DNA of 64,000 nucleotides from CALODL01 sp942492115 (GTDB taxonomy: Bacteria; Planctomycetota; Phycisphaerae; UBA1845; CAIVHJ01): positions 496,001-560,000 of the forward strand of contig CALODL010000027.1 of the NCBI GenBank assembly GCA_942492115.1, read 5' to 3'. Both the position numbers and the translations under genes were made by a program. The notes beneath the pieces are model-generated. The model searched no databases. It was not told the origin of the DNA and saw only the letters and a program-made list of their open reading frames with translations. Of this stretch, positions 41,601-50,629 are shown one piece after another. Position 1 is the first letter of the stretch, and each line of letters begins with the position of its first letter.

Positions 41601-42540
41601 CGCCGTTGGCGGGATTGATCGCCATGGCCATGCACATGTTCATGAGGCCGTCGGCATAGGTGACGGTCAGTGTGTCGGTATCAATGATGGCGACATCGTG
41701 ATCGGGCAGGTCCCAACCGACGGGGCGACCGGACAGCTCGGCATCCGAACCGCTCACCAAGGCGGTCCAGTCGCCGCCGTTGTCATCGAACCACGAACCG
41801 GACGGCGTTTTTCTCACGATGAGCCCGACACCCGGCGGAGCCGGCAGTTCGCGATTGAATGCCGGCTCGAAACCGTCGCCGTCGTTATGCGGTGGGTTGA
41901 GTCCGCCGTACGGACCGTTGAGGTCGTTGACCGCATTGGGCGGAAAGCTGCCACCGAGGATGCTTCCGCCGCCGAGAATCGTCGTGGCGTTGCCTGATTC
42001 AAAGATCGCTGCATATACCCGCATGCCGTCAGGTGACACGGCCAGGGCCCTGGGGTCCTCGCCGGCCAGTACGATCTCGATCGGGTCTGCATCCAGATCC
42101 GCCAGATCGAAGATGGCAACGCGATTGACCTGGGCGCACGAGACGAACGCCCGCGGCGGATTCCCGGCGAAAATGACGTCGGAAGGTTCGTCCGGTGTAT
42201 CCAACGTCCGGTTGACGTGGCCCGTATTCAGATCAACGATGCTGATGGTGTCTGAAACATGGTTGACCACCCAGATCTCAGAAGCGCTGCGCGCCCGCAC
42301 GGAGACCGGGTCGAGGCCGACTGGAATGCTTCCGGCATGAATGCTGATTCCCGTGGTGATGTCGAAGAATTCAAGGCGGTGATCGGCGGTGTTGACACAC
42401 AACAGCGTGGCCCCGTCCGGCGTGATGTCCAGCGGGTGAACGTGGGGTGATTCCCAGTTGACGAATTGGTATTGCGCCCGGCCGACCGTGGGCAACATTG
42501 CGGTCACCACGATCACCAGACGCAGCACGGAGCCTGACAT
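38689..42540 (-). CDS. Intact paralogue: secreted beta-propeller/diheme cytochrome fusion with MopE-like, dockerin-like and cohesin-like segments
   Basis: 1283 residues and continuous. The layout is a signal peptide (about 1-22), a YVTN-type propeller (about 25-450), CASCH at 491-495, CVACH at 652-656 and KTPQLRNLHEKVGF with FTHDGAVDS. Unlike its neighbour, it has an extra Asp/Cys-rich metal-binding stretch (CVDNDNSVHSGAREVCGDGI) resembling the MopE-type motif. Two dockerin-like loops (near 1000-1030 and 1055-1080) and a cohesin-like domain (about 1100-1275) follow. It starts 72 nt upstream of the other paralogue, so this is a tandem duplication. The heme ligands and the Lys-Thr-Pro signature fit the MauG/cytochrome c peroxidase superfamily. 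The substrate is unknown. Confidence 0.88.
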   Translation of the reverse strand: MSGSVLRLVIVVTAMLPTVGRAQYQFVNWESPHVHPLDITPDGATLLCVNTADHRLEFFDITTGISIHAGSIPVGLDPVSVRARSASEIWVVNHVSDTISIVDLNTGHVNRTLDTPDEPSDVIFAGNPPRAFVSCAQVNRVAIFDLADLDADPIEIVLAGEDPRALAVSPDGMRVYAAIFESGNATTILGGGSILGGSFPPNAVNDLNGPYGGLNPPHNDGDGFEPAFNRELPAPPGVGLIVRKTPSGSWFDDNGGDWTALVSGSDAELSGRPVGWDLPDHDVAIIDTDTLTVTYADGLMNMCMAMAINPANGAITVVGTDAINDVRYEPNVNGRFIRVQAALVDAVDPTTHELVDLNAHLTYDAPTIPQIERDRSVGDPRGVVWNDTGTRAYVTGMGSNNVIVIDTTGARAGLQPTIEVGEGPTGIVFDAENDRLYVLNKFEGSISVIDTITEMETARVLFFDPTPAAIRQGRRHLYDTHDTSGLGHSSCASCHVDARTDRLAWDLGDPSGAMRPFNQNCNGGVSEDCADWHPMKGPMTTQTLQDIIGKEPLHWRGDRDGIEDFNGAFQSVLGDDEVLTALEMQQFEDFLATITYPPNPFRNFDNSLPAHLQLTGHYTTGFDAPAGQPLPIGNAQNGLAFFRTAGLVGVDCVACHTLPTGIGSNYTMVDDAFEPMTAGPNGEMHHSVIPLSGSTNATMKTPQLRNLHEKVGFDMTQTKNLAGFGFTHDGAVDSLARFVTQPMFAPQSDQDVADLVAFLLSFSGSDLPTGTPDDPEELPGPPSLDTHAAVGTQVTVTGTASTAQLEIIQRMLQLADSGAVELMVKGRQDGLNRGYLYAGAGVFQSDRQAERPTAQALIESAAPFSALTWTLIPVETGHRSAIDRDSDGALDRDELDDCSDPSDGSMVPPQCPGCMDADHDGYGIGSACLGSDCVDNDNSVHSGAREVCGDGIDNNCNGLIDDDDPGVLAGCADSNEDGIRDDNCQWWECAAGACAATAIHFADMGGQFGSCEPDGTADGNDRFHALNCFSNTDVDVGTGYPCEPSAPFALNVDAGGPFGACLPDGVCDGNDAFHALNAFAGATACACPLDGPAPQLNGKGNPVVIDHTALRVASATHMISSGSTVAVDVIMTSAVRDLRGYQLHLEASGGRSGTLELIDIVVPADNPLGSSAPDSPHPSIRHTPGDRGRKQANAPAAPPYWTAFNRVTQQMVAGRDDNGVPTPSEARLATFIYRASDDARGTFVVEVLHEETDHRTFLFASPYNGMIAIDHVTPARISVTPLR

Positions 42541-42784
42541 ATGCGCCTCTTTCCCCTGTCCTCTGCGACGCTGACGTCAGGATCTATTGTACCAATCCGT
42601 GCCCCCGGCGCTCACAAGGTCAGCCCAGTATTAGGCCATGCGCTAAAGTGTGGTCATGCCGTAGTTTACAGATTGGATGGGCCCCGCGTGTGCGGTTCGG
42701 CAGTGCACAACGGGCGGACAGCACGACGCCGCTGTGCACAGCCTGCCGGGCAGTGCTGTGGTGGGCCACTCGGATTCCGCGATG

Positions 42785-45685
42785 TCACCGTGGGCGCCGC
42801 AGGACGTGGATCATGGCCGAAACGCACTCAACGATCTCGATCCGGCCGTTGGCCGGCGTGGGGAACAGGAATGTCCGGTGGTCCGCATCGGTGTGATCGG
42901 CGCGGACGTCGATGACGAACTGCCCACGGGCATCCGGGCTGACGCGATAGGTGAACGTCGCCAGGTAAGCGCCGCCGGAGACAGCGATGCCGTCCGTGTC
43001 GAGGCCGGCGAGCATCTGGGCTGTCGTCGTGTTGAACGCCTGCCAGGCCTCCGGCCGCGTCGCAAAGGCGGCGTCACGGCGTGGTTCGATGGCGATGTCG
43101 ATGAGTTCGAGCATGCCAGCTGCGCCACCGTCGACGCCGAGGTGCAGCTGGTAACCGCGGAGGTCCTTCAGCGGAGCGGTGAGTAGGACGTCGACGGCGA
43201 CCGTGCCGCCCGGCGCGACCCGGAGCGCTGACGCGTCCAGGCGCAGGCCCGTGCGAACGGTGTCGATGGTCGGCGCGGTCGTCGGTGCAAACGGTGCCGG
43301 CGCGCACTGGGCATCACACGTGTTCGACCCGGCGAATGAGTTCAACGCGGCAAACGCATCGTTGCCGTCGCAGATGCCGTCCAGCGCGCAGGCGCCGAAG
43401 GCGCGGCCGGCGTCGACGTTGATGGCGTTCGGCGGATCGAGTTCACACGGTGCATCGGACCACTGGTTGCTGAAGCAGCTCAGGGCCATGAAACGGTCGT
43501 TACCATCGGCAGCGCCGTCGATGATGCAGGCGCCGAATTGACCAGCCATATCTGCGGGCGAGTTCCGGGCGATCGTCGTGCAGACAGAATCCTCGCAGGC
43601 GTAGAACGCACATGGATCATCACGCACGCCGTCGTCGTCGGCATCGCCGCAGTGTCCCGCGGCGACAGCGCAGGTGCATGGTGGCCCCAGATGGGCGCAC
43701 GTGGTCTCGGCGGCGAAGTCCGTGGGGCAGTCGATTTGCGTCACGTCGTCCTGACACGTGTGTACCCCGACATCACAGCAGGCGCCCGTGACGTTGCAGC
43801 CGTCCGGGCCGATGAAGGTATTCACGCAGAACGCCAGGTCGAACTCAGCCTGCGGCGCGTCGGCACCGGCTTGCCAGCTACGCCCGTCGCCGGGCGGTGC
43901 GGTGCTCCACTGGAAATAGCACTGCGCAGGATCATTCCCGCCGCGTCCCTGGACACTGACCCACAAGCACTCGCCGGGTGACGTCATGACTGGCGGATGG
44001 GTGGCGGTAAAGCCGTACTCCGAGAAGCCGGTGACACTGAGTTGCGTTGCGGTCTTGTCGAAGCTGAGCAGGTCGCCGGCGCTTTGATTGAACTCCGCAA
44101 TCGACGTTCCCGGTTGACCGCCAGCGTTTTCGTAGTAGCGAATGGTGAAGTCGTCGGCGATCTCGCCGGGCCCACAGTCCGTGCTTGTCTCGTCGGCATA
44201 GAATCCCCACCAGCACAGCGTTGTGATGGGGCCACCGGCGATGCTCAGAATGCTGTCGGCGACCTCGAGTTCTGCCGAGTTGTCCGACGTGGCCCCGACC
44301 GTGGATTCAGGCCCATGGCCCATCTGGTCGGGATACTGACACAGCAAGCCATCCTCGATGGTGCACACGGTCTGGATCGTCGGGCACAGGCCGGGGCCCT
44401 CGCCGGCATCGGCCAGGCCCAGAAAGAAGTCGTACGTCGAAAAGGGGCCACACGCGCCCGCGCCGAGTCCAAACGAGGCCGGAGCGACGAACAGGCTCCA
44501 TGATCCGGGCTCGAGGCACGCGGTGAAGGACCGCTGCTGCAAGGGGCCGACGAATCCGGAGGCATCGTCCTGGTCGAGGAACTGCGGGTCGGTACAGGCG
44601 TGGTCCTGGTCGTCCGTAAAGCCGACGAACGCCTGGTGGTTGGTGACGATCTCGGCGTATACGTACGTTTGTTCGGTGACCGTGATGTCCCACCAGTCCG
44701 AATCGCGGGCATCGACGGGGCCCGTGCACGTGTCATCCACGCACGTGCTGCCCGGGCAGTCGCTGTCGTCCGTACAGGATGCCGCCGTGAATCTGAACCC
44801 GCCCATCTCGCCGCAGTAGTTGTTGCCGAAGGCCGTCGGTAACCAGGCGGCGTTCCCCGGGGCGGCGTCGCAGCCGCCGTTGGTCACGTCGACGTAGTCG
44901 TCGGCGCAGGCCGGCTCGTTTTCGAGAACGGCGCCCGGGGAGCAGTCGACGCCATCGTCGATGGTGCAGCTGGCCGCTTCGACGGTCGGGCCGTTGACGC
45001 ACCACGCCAGGTCGTAGTCCTGCACATCTCCGTTGTCATACTCATCCGAGTCACTCTGGTACGACAGGCCATTGCCCAGAGGCGCCGTACTCCACATCGC
45101 GTTGCATTGGCCACCGTCGGCCAGGTTCGTGATCTCGATCCAGTAGCACGACGAATTGTTGACTGCGACGTCCGGATGCGTCGCCGTAAACCCATAGACG
45201 CCCAAGGTCGTGGTGCCGTTCGTGATCTGTTCGCCGGTTGGTGCCTTGGCTTCGGCCTCGCCGATGACAAACGGCCCGGCGATGATGCGGCCCGGCCCGC
45301 TGAACGCCGATTCGTAATACGTGATCTGCCAATTGTCGGGAACCGCTCCGGGGCCACAGTCATCGGGGCCAGGTCCGACGTTGAAGTATGCACCCCACCA
45401 GCAGATCTCGTTGATGATGCCGCTCGACGTTGGATAGAAATCGTCGGCGACAATGAACCCTGCGACGCTGGCCGCCAGCGTCCCGCCGCTGCCGTGGCCT
45501 TGCTGATCGGGTAACTGACAGTCGTCGGATTCGTTGGGGCACACGCTGGTGGTGCCGGTCGCGCTGCGGAGGGGGGTACGAATGGCCGATCGATCGGCGG
45601 TCAGCTGCGCATGCTGCGGGGCGCCGGGCCGGCCGTCGATCCCAAGTCCCAGGACTGCATACAGGGCGAGTGCGACAATCGACAT
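42785..45685 (-). CDS. Giant secreted protein with two CWWG domains, PPC-like domain, dockerin-like pair and cohesin-like end
   Basis: 966 residues. The signal peptide is at about 1-19. The first CWWG domain is about 48-235 (CWWG at 95-98). A Cys-rich stretch is followed by a PPC-like domain (about 335-455, DSDWWDITVTEQTYVY). The second CWWG domain is about 462-625 (CWWG at 491-494). Then come a GACC-type Cys segment, two dockerin-like loops (about 709-735 and 762-785) and a cohesin-like domain (about 806-965). It lacks the P-domain seen in the proteins at 1-3354 and 45926-50503. GAGGA precedes the ATG. No catalytic residues are evident; binding or structural role inferred. Confidence 0.82.
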   Translation of the reverse strand: MSIVALALYAVLGLGIDGRPGAPQHAQLTADRSAIRTPLRSATGTTSVCPNESDDCQLPDQQGHGSGGTLAASVAGFIVADDFYPTSSGIINEICWWGAYFNVGPGPDDCGPGAVPDNWQITYYESAFSGPGRIIAGPFVIGEAEAKAPTGEQITNGTTTLGVYGFTATHPDVAVNNSSCYWIEITNLADGGQCNAMWSTAPLGNGLSYQSDSDEYDNGDVQDYDLAWCVNGPTVEAASCTIDDGVDCSPGAVLENEPACADDYVDVTNGGCDAAPGNAAWLPTAFGNNYCGEMGGFRFTAASCTDDSDCPGSTCVDDTCTGPVDARDSDWWDITVTEQTYVYAEIVTNHQAFVGFTDDQDHACTDPQFLDQDDASGFVGPLQQRSFTACLEPGSWSLFVAPASFGLGAGACGPFSTYDFFLGLADAGEGPGLCPTIQTVCTIEDGLLCQYPDQMGHGPESTVGATSDNSAELEVADSILSIAGGPITTLCWWGFYADETSTDCGPGEIADDFTIRYYENAGGQPGTSIAEFNQSAGDLLSFDKTATQLSVTGFSEYGFTATHPPVMTSPGECLWVSVQGRGGNDPAQCYFQWSTAPPGDGRSWQAGADAPQAEFDLAFCVNTFIGPDGCNVTGACCDVGVHTCQDDVTQIDCPTDFAAETTCAHLGPPCTCAVAAGHCGDADDDGVRDDPCAFYACEDSVCTTIARNSPADMAGQFGACIIDGAADGNDRFMALSCFSNQWSDAPCELDPPNAINVDAGRAFGACALDGICDGNDAFAALNSFAGSNTCDAQCAPAPFAPTTAPTIDTVRTGLRLDASALRVAPGGTVAVDVLLTAPLKDLRGYQLHLGVDGGAAGMLELIDIAIEPRRDAAFATRPEAWQAFNTTTAQMLAGLDTDGIAVSGGAYLATFTYRVSPDARGQFVIDVRADHTDADHRTFLFPTPANGRIEIVECVSAMIHVLRRPR

Positions 45686-45851
45686 GGCATCCTCGTGGAG
45701 ACAGAGATATGCAGATAAGGCTCTATCAGCGTATCAATTGCGTGAATCGAGGGCAAACCGATCGGCCGAGGCGGCCTGCCGGGTTCGCGAGGCGGTTCGG
45801 GGATCTACGTGTCCTGGTGATCGGAGCTGGCGACGACACCCGCTGCGGATT

Positions 45852-45888
45852 GGGCTGCGATCGTTGGGCAGTGCCACGATCGCAGCCC
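45852..45888 (-). terminator. Perfect 13-bp hairpin after the gene at 45926-50503
   Basis: GGGCTGCGATCGT and ACGATCGCAGCCC form a perfect 13-bp stem with an 11-nt loop, about 40 nt past the stop. No T run follows, so it may be a processing or stability element, or a terminator without a U tract. Confidence 0.55.
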
Positions 45889-45925
45889 GTGCGGCTGGTG
45901 CAGAGCCAGGGGGTGTCAGGCGCGC

Positions 45926-48900
45926 TTACTCGCGCTGCGGTTCGATACTGATCACGGCCGGCGACGTGGACGCGATCTCGATGCGCGCGTAGGGCGCCGT
46001 CGGGAACAGGAAGGTGCGGGCGGTCGGATCCAGCGGGTCATTCTCCAAATCAATCAAGAATACACCGCGCGCATCCGCGCTGGCCTTGAATGTAAACGTC
46101 GCCAGCACGGTGTCCGCCACGGCGGGGCCGCCCGGTGTGTCGAGCCCGGCCATGACCTGGCCGGTCACCAGGTTGAAGGCCCGCCAATGCCACGTGCCCA
46201 GGCCGGGAGCCGCATGTCCCGCGCTCAGGCGTGGCATGGGCGTCGTTCGCAGCGCGATGCTCGTGGTGTCAGGCACACCCTGGCCACCCACCACACCAGC
46301 GTACGTCGAGGTCGAGATGTCGATGAGTTCGAGCATTCCGCGGCGCCCACCGACGGCCACGGCATGCAGTTGGTAAGCGCGGAGGTCCGCGAGGTCGGAT
46401 CGCAGGATGACGTCGACTTCGATCGTTGATCCGGGGCGGGCGCGCTTGCTCGAGGACTGCAGGTCGAGATGCACGCGATCGCTGACCGTGATTGGGGGAC
46501 CGCCCGGCGCGTCTGGAGCGGGCCCATCGAGCGGGCACACGCAGGTCGAAGTGTGTTCGAAGGCATTGAGGACATGCAGCGTGTCATGCGTGTCACAGCG
46601 CCCGTCCGGCCGGCAGTCTTCGAACTCACCGCCGACATCGGAATTGAACGCCAGTGGGGGGGGATCGGGGAATTTCGCTTCACACGGGTAAGATCCACCC
46701 GGCCCCTGGTTGGCGAAGCAGTTCATGGTCGCGAAACGATCGTTGGCGTCGGCAGCGCCGTCGGGCTGGCAATTACCGAACTTGCCCGCGATATCGCCGA
46801 ACGTCGTCTCGACCCCGATGCAGTCGACTCCGGAACACTGCCACCACACGCAGGCGTCATCACGCACGAGGTCATGATCACGGTCGGCGCAATCCTGGAT
46901 CGAGTTGGCGCATTGTGGAGACGGATCGGAGGTGCCCAGCTCGAAGGCGAGGTCGGCGCCGTCGGCCAGTGGTTGCCAGCCTTGGCCGGCGGGCACGTAG
47001 CGCAGTGCCGGGCTACCGAGTACGCTGGTCGAGCGCATCCACTCGGTGGCGTAGAAGGCGCCCTGGTCGGGCTGGAACGGCAGGACCGCGGTAATCTCGA
47101 GAAAATGGGTCATATTCTGAACGATCTCGAAGTTGCAGGCGCCGATGTCGAGGCGTACGTCAAAAGCATCGTCGAGGCGTTGTCCGTTGATAGTCAGCGG
47201 TGCCCACGTCCAGCTCTCGGGGCTCAGCTGGCACACCTGCCCGTCGGCATAGCGTCCTGTGGGGACCTGTGCAGCGCACACCTGTCCGTCGTCGACACAG
47301 GTGCCGTTGACGCAGGCGCAAGCCACAGCACCCTGGTTGGTGCAATCCGCTGTCGTCTTACACGCGAGCGGTGTCATGACATGTTCCGGGTGGCCCGCGG
47401 GGTGGCTGTCGGTGGCGCCGGAACTGTTGATGCGCAGCGACCAGGCGTTCAACGTTCCACTGTCACTGACTCCGAAGTCGTCGCTGACATACAGTCGCCA
47501 CATGCCATCGGCGGGCAGGCCGTTGAATGCGCCCAGGACATCGATCGGATCATTGCCACCGCCGGACCGCGCCGGTCCGGTGTAGCGTTCGATGCCTTCG
47601 CCGGCGCCGTCATAGAGATTCATCGCTGGCGCGTTCAGAGCCTGGTCGTTCAAACGCAGAGGGATATTCAGCGGGGCGTTTCCAAAGTCAGCGACGCTAT
47701 AACCATCGAAGGGGCCGCCCTGATCATGGAATTGTGAACTGCCCGCGCGGTTGATCACACGTGCCCGCGTGCCGGAGGCGACGTGCTCGAGGCTGGCGAC
47801 CAGATCGCCCTGCCACGTGTGTGAGATAGACAGGTCGAGATCGATATCCGTCACCACCAGCTCCGAGTCGGCGATATTGAGGGTCGCGGCGAGTGCGCAT
47901 TCGGGCATGCCGTCGCCGTTGTTGTCGATGCACGTCTGATCCGGCGCGCAGATGCCGTTCGGTCCGCATGGCAGCGGCATGCCGAAGTCGTCGGCGCTTT
48001 GCGGGATCTCGAGGTTGGGCGTGTGGTCGTAGATGCGGGCCTCGTCGTTGGCATACACGACCACGTTGATCGCCACGTAATCGTCCGGCGTGTTGGCATA
48101 GTGACCGGGGAGGCAGGCCGCCGGGTTGCCGTTGCAGGCGCTGTCATCGGCGACTGCACAGTGGCTGCCATCAGGGCACTGGCCCTGGTGGTCGGCATGG
48201 CGCACGAACCAGCGCGCAGTGGAAGGTTGGCACGATTGACCGATACCGGCCATTGTGAAACTGTCGACCGCTGCGGCATGGAATTCTCCAGGGGCGTACT
48301 GACTCGGAACGCCGGACGCATCGACCGGTGCGCCGTTGTCCCATCCGCAACTGTTGGCGACGTTGCAGATCGCCTCGCCACACAGCGCGTTGTATTGAAA
48401 CGTGCCCGAGCAGTCATCGGGCAGGGTGTCGGTGCACGAGCCGTCCTCCTGGCAACACGCCCCGGCGCCGCACGGCGGGTCGAGGTCGTCGCAGGACGCA
48501 CCCTGAACGAACCGTCCTGCACAATCGAACTGCGACACCCCATCCACGCACGTGCCCGAGACGTTCCCGCAGCAGGCGCCGAAGAACGAACAACCGGTCT
48601 GGCTGATCGTCGCCGACGTACAGAGTGCGAGATCGAAATCCCGCAGATCATCGGCGCCCAGCCCGTCGTCCAGAATCTCCTGCACGCTACGGCCATTACC
48701 CGGCGCCGTCGCCCACAACCACAGGCAGTCCTCCGTGGCGGCGCTTGTATCGTTGTAGATCGAGACCCACACACAGGTGTTGGCGTCGAGTTGGACCGGA
48801 GGATGGGTGGCCGAATAGCCGTATTGCTGGAAGTCGAACACCTCCTCTCCAATGGGGCCACTGTCCACGAGGGTCAGCGTGCCGTCCGCCTGCGAGAACG

Positions 48901-50503
48901 GACCACCAATCAGAGCACCCGGCAAACCGGTGCCGTCGTCCGCATAATAGGCCAGGGTAAAACTATCGGGCGCGAGGCCCGGACTGCAGTCTTCGCGACC
49001 CAGGTTGAAACTAACGTAGATGCCCCACCAGCAAGCCGAGTCGACGAGGGCGTCCTCGACTGGTCGAATATCCTCGTAGACGAAGAACCCGGGATTGGCA
49101 TCGGAGGTGCTCGCGATGATTCCCGCCTTGCCGTGTCCGATCTGGTCAGGCAACTGGCAGTTGGTCTCCGTCGCACTGGGACAGGTCAGCTCGAGGTTCG
49201 GACACACGCCCGGACTGTAGCCCGCATCGGCGAGGTTCACCGTCAACTCATAATGGGTTGCGCCACACGGCGCGTTGTCCGGCGACACCGTGCCGGCTCC
49301 GACCCACAGCGTATGGAGGCCGGCTTCGAGGCACAGTTCAATGCTGTTGCTGGCGCAGGGCTGTGCGCCAAATGTTGTTCCCGGTATGAATTCGGCTTGA
49401 TCGCAGCCATTGCTCTGGATGTCGACCAGGCCAAACCCCATGAACGTATCGGCGGCCAGTTCAATGCGGACATACCTGGGTACCGGCAGGAACAGTTCGT
49501 ACCAGTCCGAGTCGCGCACAGCCTGGGGCAGCGTACAATAGCCGTCCGTTCCGCACGGTCCGGTGCACTGTTCCTTCGTATCGCAGAGCGCGAATTGTGT
49601 GAGGAAGCTTCCCCCCTCGCCGCAGATGGTGTCCCCGAGCTCAATGGGTTGCCACGGTCCCTCCGGGTGCGCCGAACATCCAGGGTTATGCATGTCGACG
49701 TAGTCCGTTGTGCAGCTCGGCTCACCTTCGGGAATAGCCTCGGCTGAGCAGGCAAAGCAACAGTCGATGCATTCGCCGAAGCACCCATCAGCCTCGACGG
49801 CTACGTCGAGACACCAGGCAAGGTCATACTGTGCATGGTCATCGGGAGGCGCGCCGGGGCCTGTCTGGCGGCTCACCGTGTCGCCGGGAGGGGCCGTCGA
49901 CCACAGAGCCAGGCACGATTCCTGGCTGAGGCCCGTGTGGTGGATCTCGATCCAGTAGCATCGACCGGCCTCGACCGGCACGTTCTCGTGCGCGGCATGA
50001 AAACTGTATTCGTCGAGCAGATCGAACAAACGCAGTCCGGTGGGGACACGGTCGACCGCGCCTAGAGTGATCGGGCCAGCGTGGAGTGTCGGAGTACCGT
50101 TACCCGTGTCGACGAAATAGGTGATGTCCCAGGTGTCAACCGTACTCGGAATGCATTCTTCCCCGAGATCGAAGTCGAAGTAGGCACCCCACCAGCACAC
50201 GCTGGAGATGACTCCTGTTTCAGTCGGGACGAAATTGTCCGCCACCCGAAAGCTCGTGGCATTGGCGGCGATGGCACCTGCCGGGCCGTGAGCGCCCTGG
50301 TCGGGGGCCTGGCAGGTCTCGGATGATTCCGTCGGGCAACTCGTGGCCGGGGTGCCGGTCGCTATCGTGGGGTGAGTATGGACGTCAACGGGTGCGTACA
50401 CCGCTGTTGGCGGGCTTGGCGTCGTTCTGGGCGATGCGTGGGTCGGTCGATACGTAGACAGTGTGAACAACACCATCAGCACGAGGACACGGCTGGCAGT
50501 CAT
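45926..50503 (-). CDS. Largest secreted relative: two CWWG domains, PPC-like domain, P-domain, dockerin-like pair, cohesin-like end
   Basis: 1525 residues. A signal peptide (about 1-24) is followed by CWWG domain 1 (about 56-245, CWWG at 103-106). A PPC-like domain follows (about 330-445, DSDWYELFLPVPRYVRIEL), then CWWG domain 2 (about 452-620, CWWG at 491-494) and a GACC-type Cys segment. A P-domain lies near 870-1030 (ISHTWQGDLVASLEH, GMWRLYVSDDFG), followed by dockerin-like loops (about 1235-1262 and 1288-1315) and a cohesin-like domain (about 1335-1520) with an insertion near the middle. The protein at 1-3354 matches its C-terminal two thirds. AAGGA precedes the ATG. Confidence 0.85.
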   Translation of the reverse strand: MTASRVLVLMVLFTLSTYRPTHASPRTTPSPPTAVYAPVDVHTHPTIATGTPATSCPTESSETCQAPDQGAHGPAGAIAANATSFRVADNFVPTETGVISSVCWWGAYFDFDLGEECIPSTVDTWDITYFVDTGNGTPTLHAGPITLGAVDRVPTGLRLFDLLDEYSFHAAHENVPVEAGRCYWIEIHHTGLSQESCLALWSTAPPGDTVSRQTGPGAPPDDHAQYDLAWCLDVAVEADGCFGECIDCCFACSAEAIPEGEPSCTTDYVDMHNPGCSAHPEGPWQPIELGDTICGEGGSFLTQFALCDTKEQCTGPCGTDGYCTLPQAVRDSDWYELFLPVPRYVRIELAADTFMGFGLVDIQSNGCDQAEFIPGTTFGAQPCASNSIELCLEAGLHTLWVGAGTVSPDNAPCGATHYELTVNLADAGYSPGVCPNLELTCPSATETNCQLPDQIGHGKAGIIASTSDANPGFFVYEDIRPVEDALVDSACWWGIYVSFNLGREDCSPGLAPDSFTLAYYADDGTGLPGALIGGPFSQADGTLTLVDSGPIGEEVFDFQQYGYSATHPPVQLDANTCVWVSIYNDTSAATEDCLWLWATAPGNGRSVQEILDDGLGADDLRDFDLALCTSATISQTGCSFFGACCGNVSGTCVDGVSQFDCAGRFVQGASCDDLDPPCGAGACCQEDGSCTDTLPDDCSGTFQYNALCGEAICNVANSCGWDNGAPVDASGVPSQYAPGEFHAAAVDSFTMAGIGQSCQPSTARWFVRHADHQGQCPDGSHCAVADDSACNGNPAACLPGHYANTPDDYVAINVVVYANDEARIYDHTPNLEIPQSADDFGMPLPCGPNGICAPDQTCIDNNGDGMPECALAATLNIADSELVVTDIDLDLSISHTWQGDLVASLEHVASGTRARVINRAGSSQFHDQGGPFDGYSVADFGNAPLNIPLRLNDQALNAPAMNLYDGAGEGIERYTGPARSGGGNDPIDVLGAFNGLPADGMWRLYVSDDFGVSDSGTLNAWSLRINSSGATDSHPAGHPEHVMTPLACKTTADCTNQGAVACACVNGTCVDDGQVCAAQVPTGRYADGQVCQLSPESWTWAPLTINGQRLDDAFDVRLDIGACNFEIVQNMTHFLEITAVLPFQPDQGAFYATEWMRSTSVLGSPALRYVPAGQGWQPLADGADLAFELGTSDPSPQCANSIQDCADRDHDLVRDDACVWWQCSGVDCIGVETTFGDIAGKFGNCQPDGAADANDRFATMNCFANQGPGGSYPCEAKFPDPPPLAFNSDVGGEFEDCRPDGRCDTHDTLHVLNAFEHTSTCVCPLDGPAPDAPGGPPITVSDRVHLDLQSSSKRARPGSTIEVDVILRSDLADLRAYQLHAVAVGGRRGMLELIDISTSTYAGVVGGQGVPDTTSIALRTTPMPRLSAGHAAPGLGTWHWRAFNLVTGQVMAGLDTPGGPAVADTVLATFTFKASADARGVFLIDLENDPLDPTARTFLFPTAPYARIEIASTSPAVISIEPQRE

Positions 50504-50629
50504 ATGATGATCCTTCCACTGCGACTGGATGTTCGAACCCGCCCCGAAAACGTCGGGACATCGGGTGAGGCTACCGGTTAACGCGTGGGGTGTGCGGGGT
50601 GTGGCTCAGATGATCGTGGGGAACGCGGC

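Noticed and set aside
47999..49747. Plus-strand frame of 582 codons opposite the largest secreted protein
   Set aside because: Mirror of the Cys-rich repeats, and lacks any recognisable domain.
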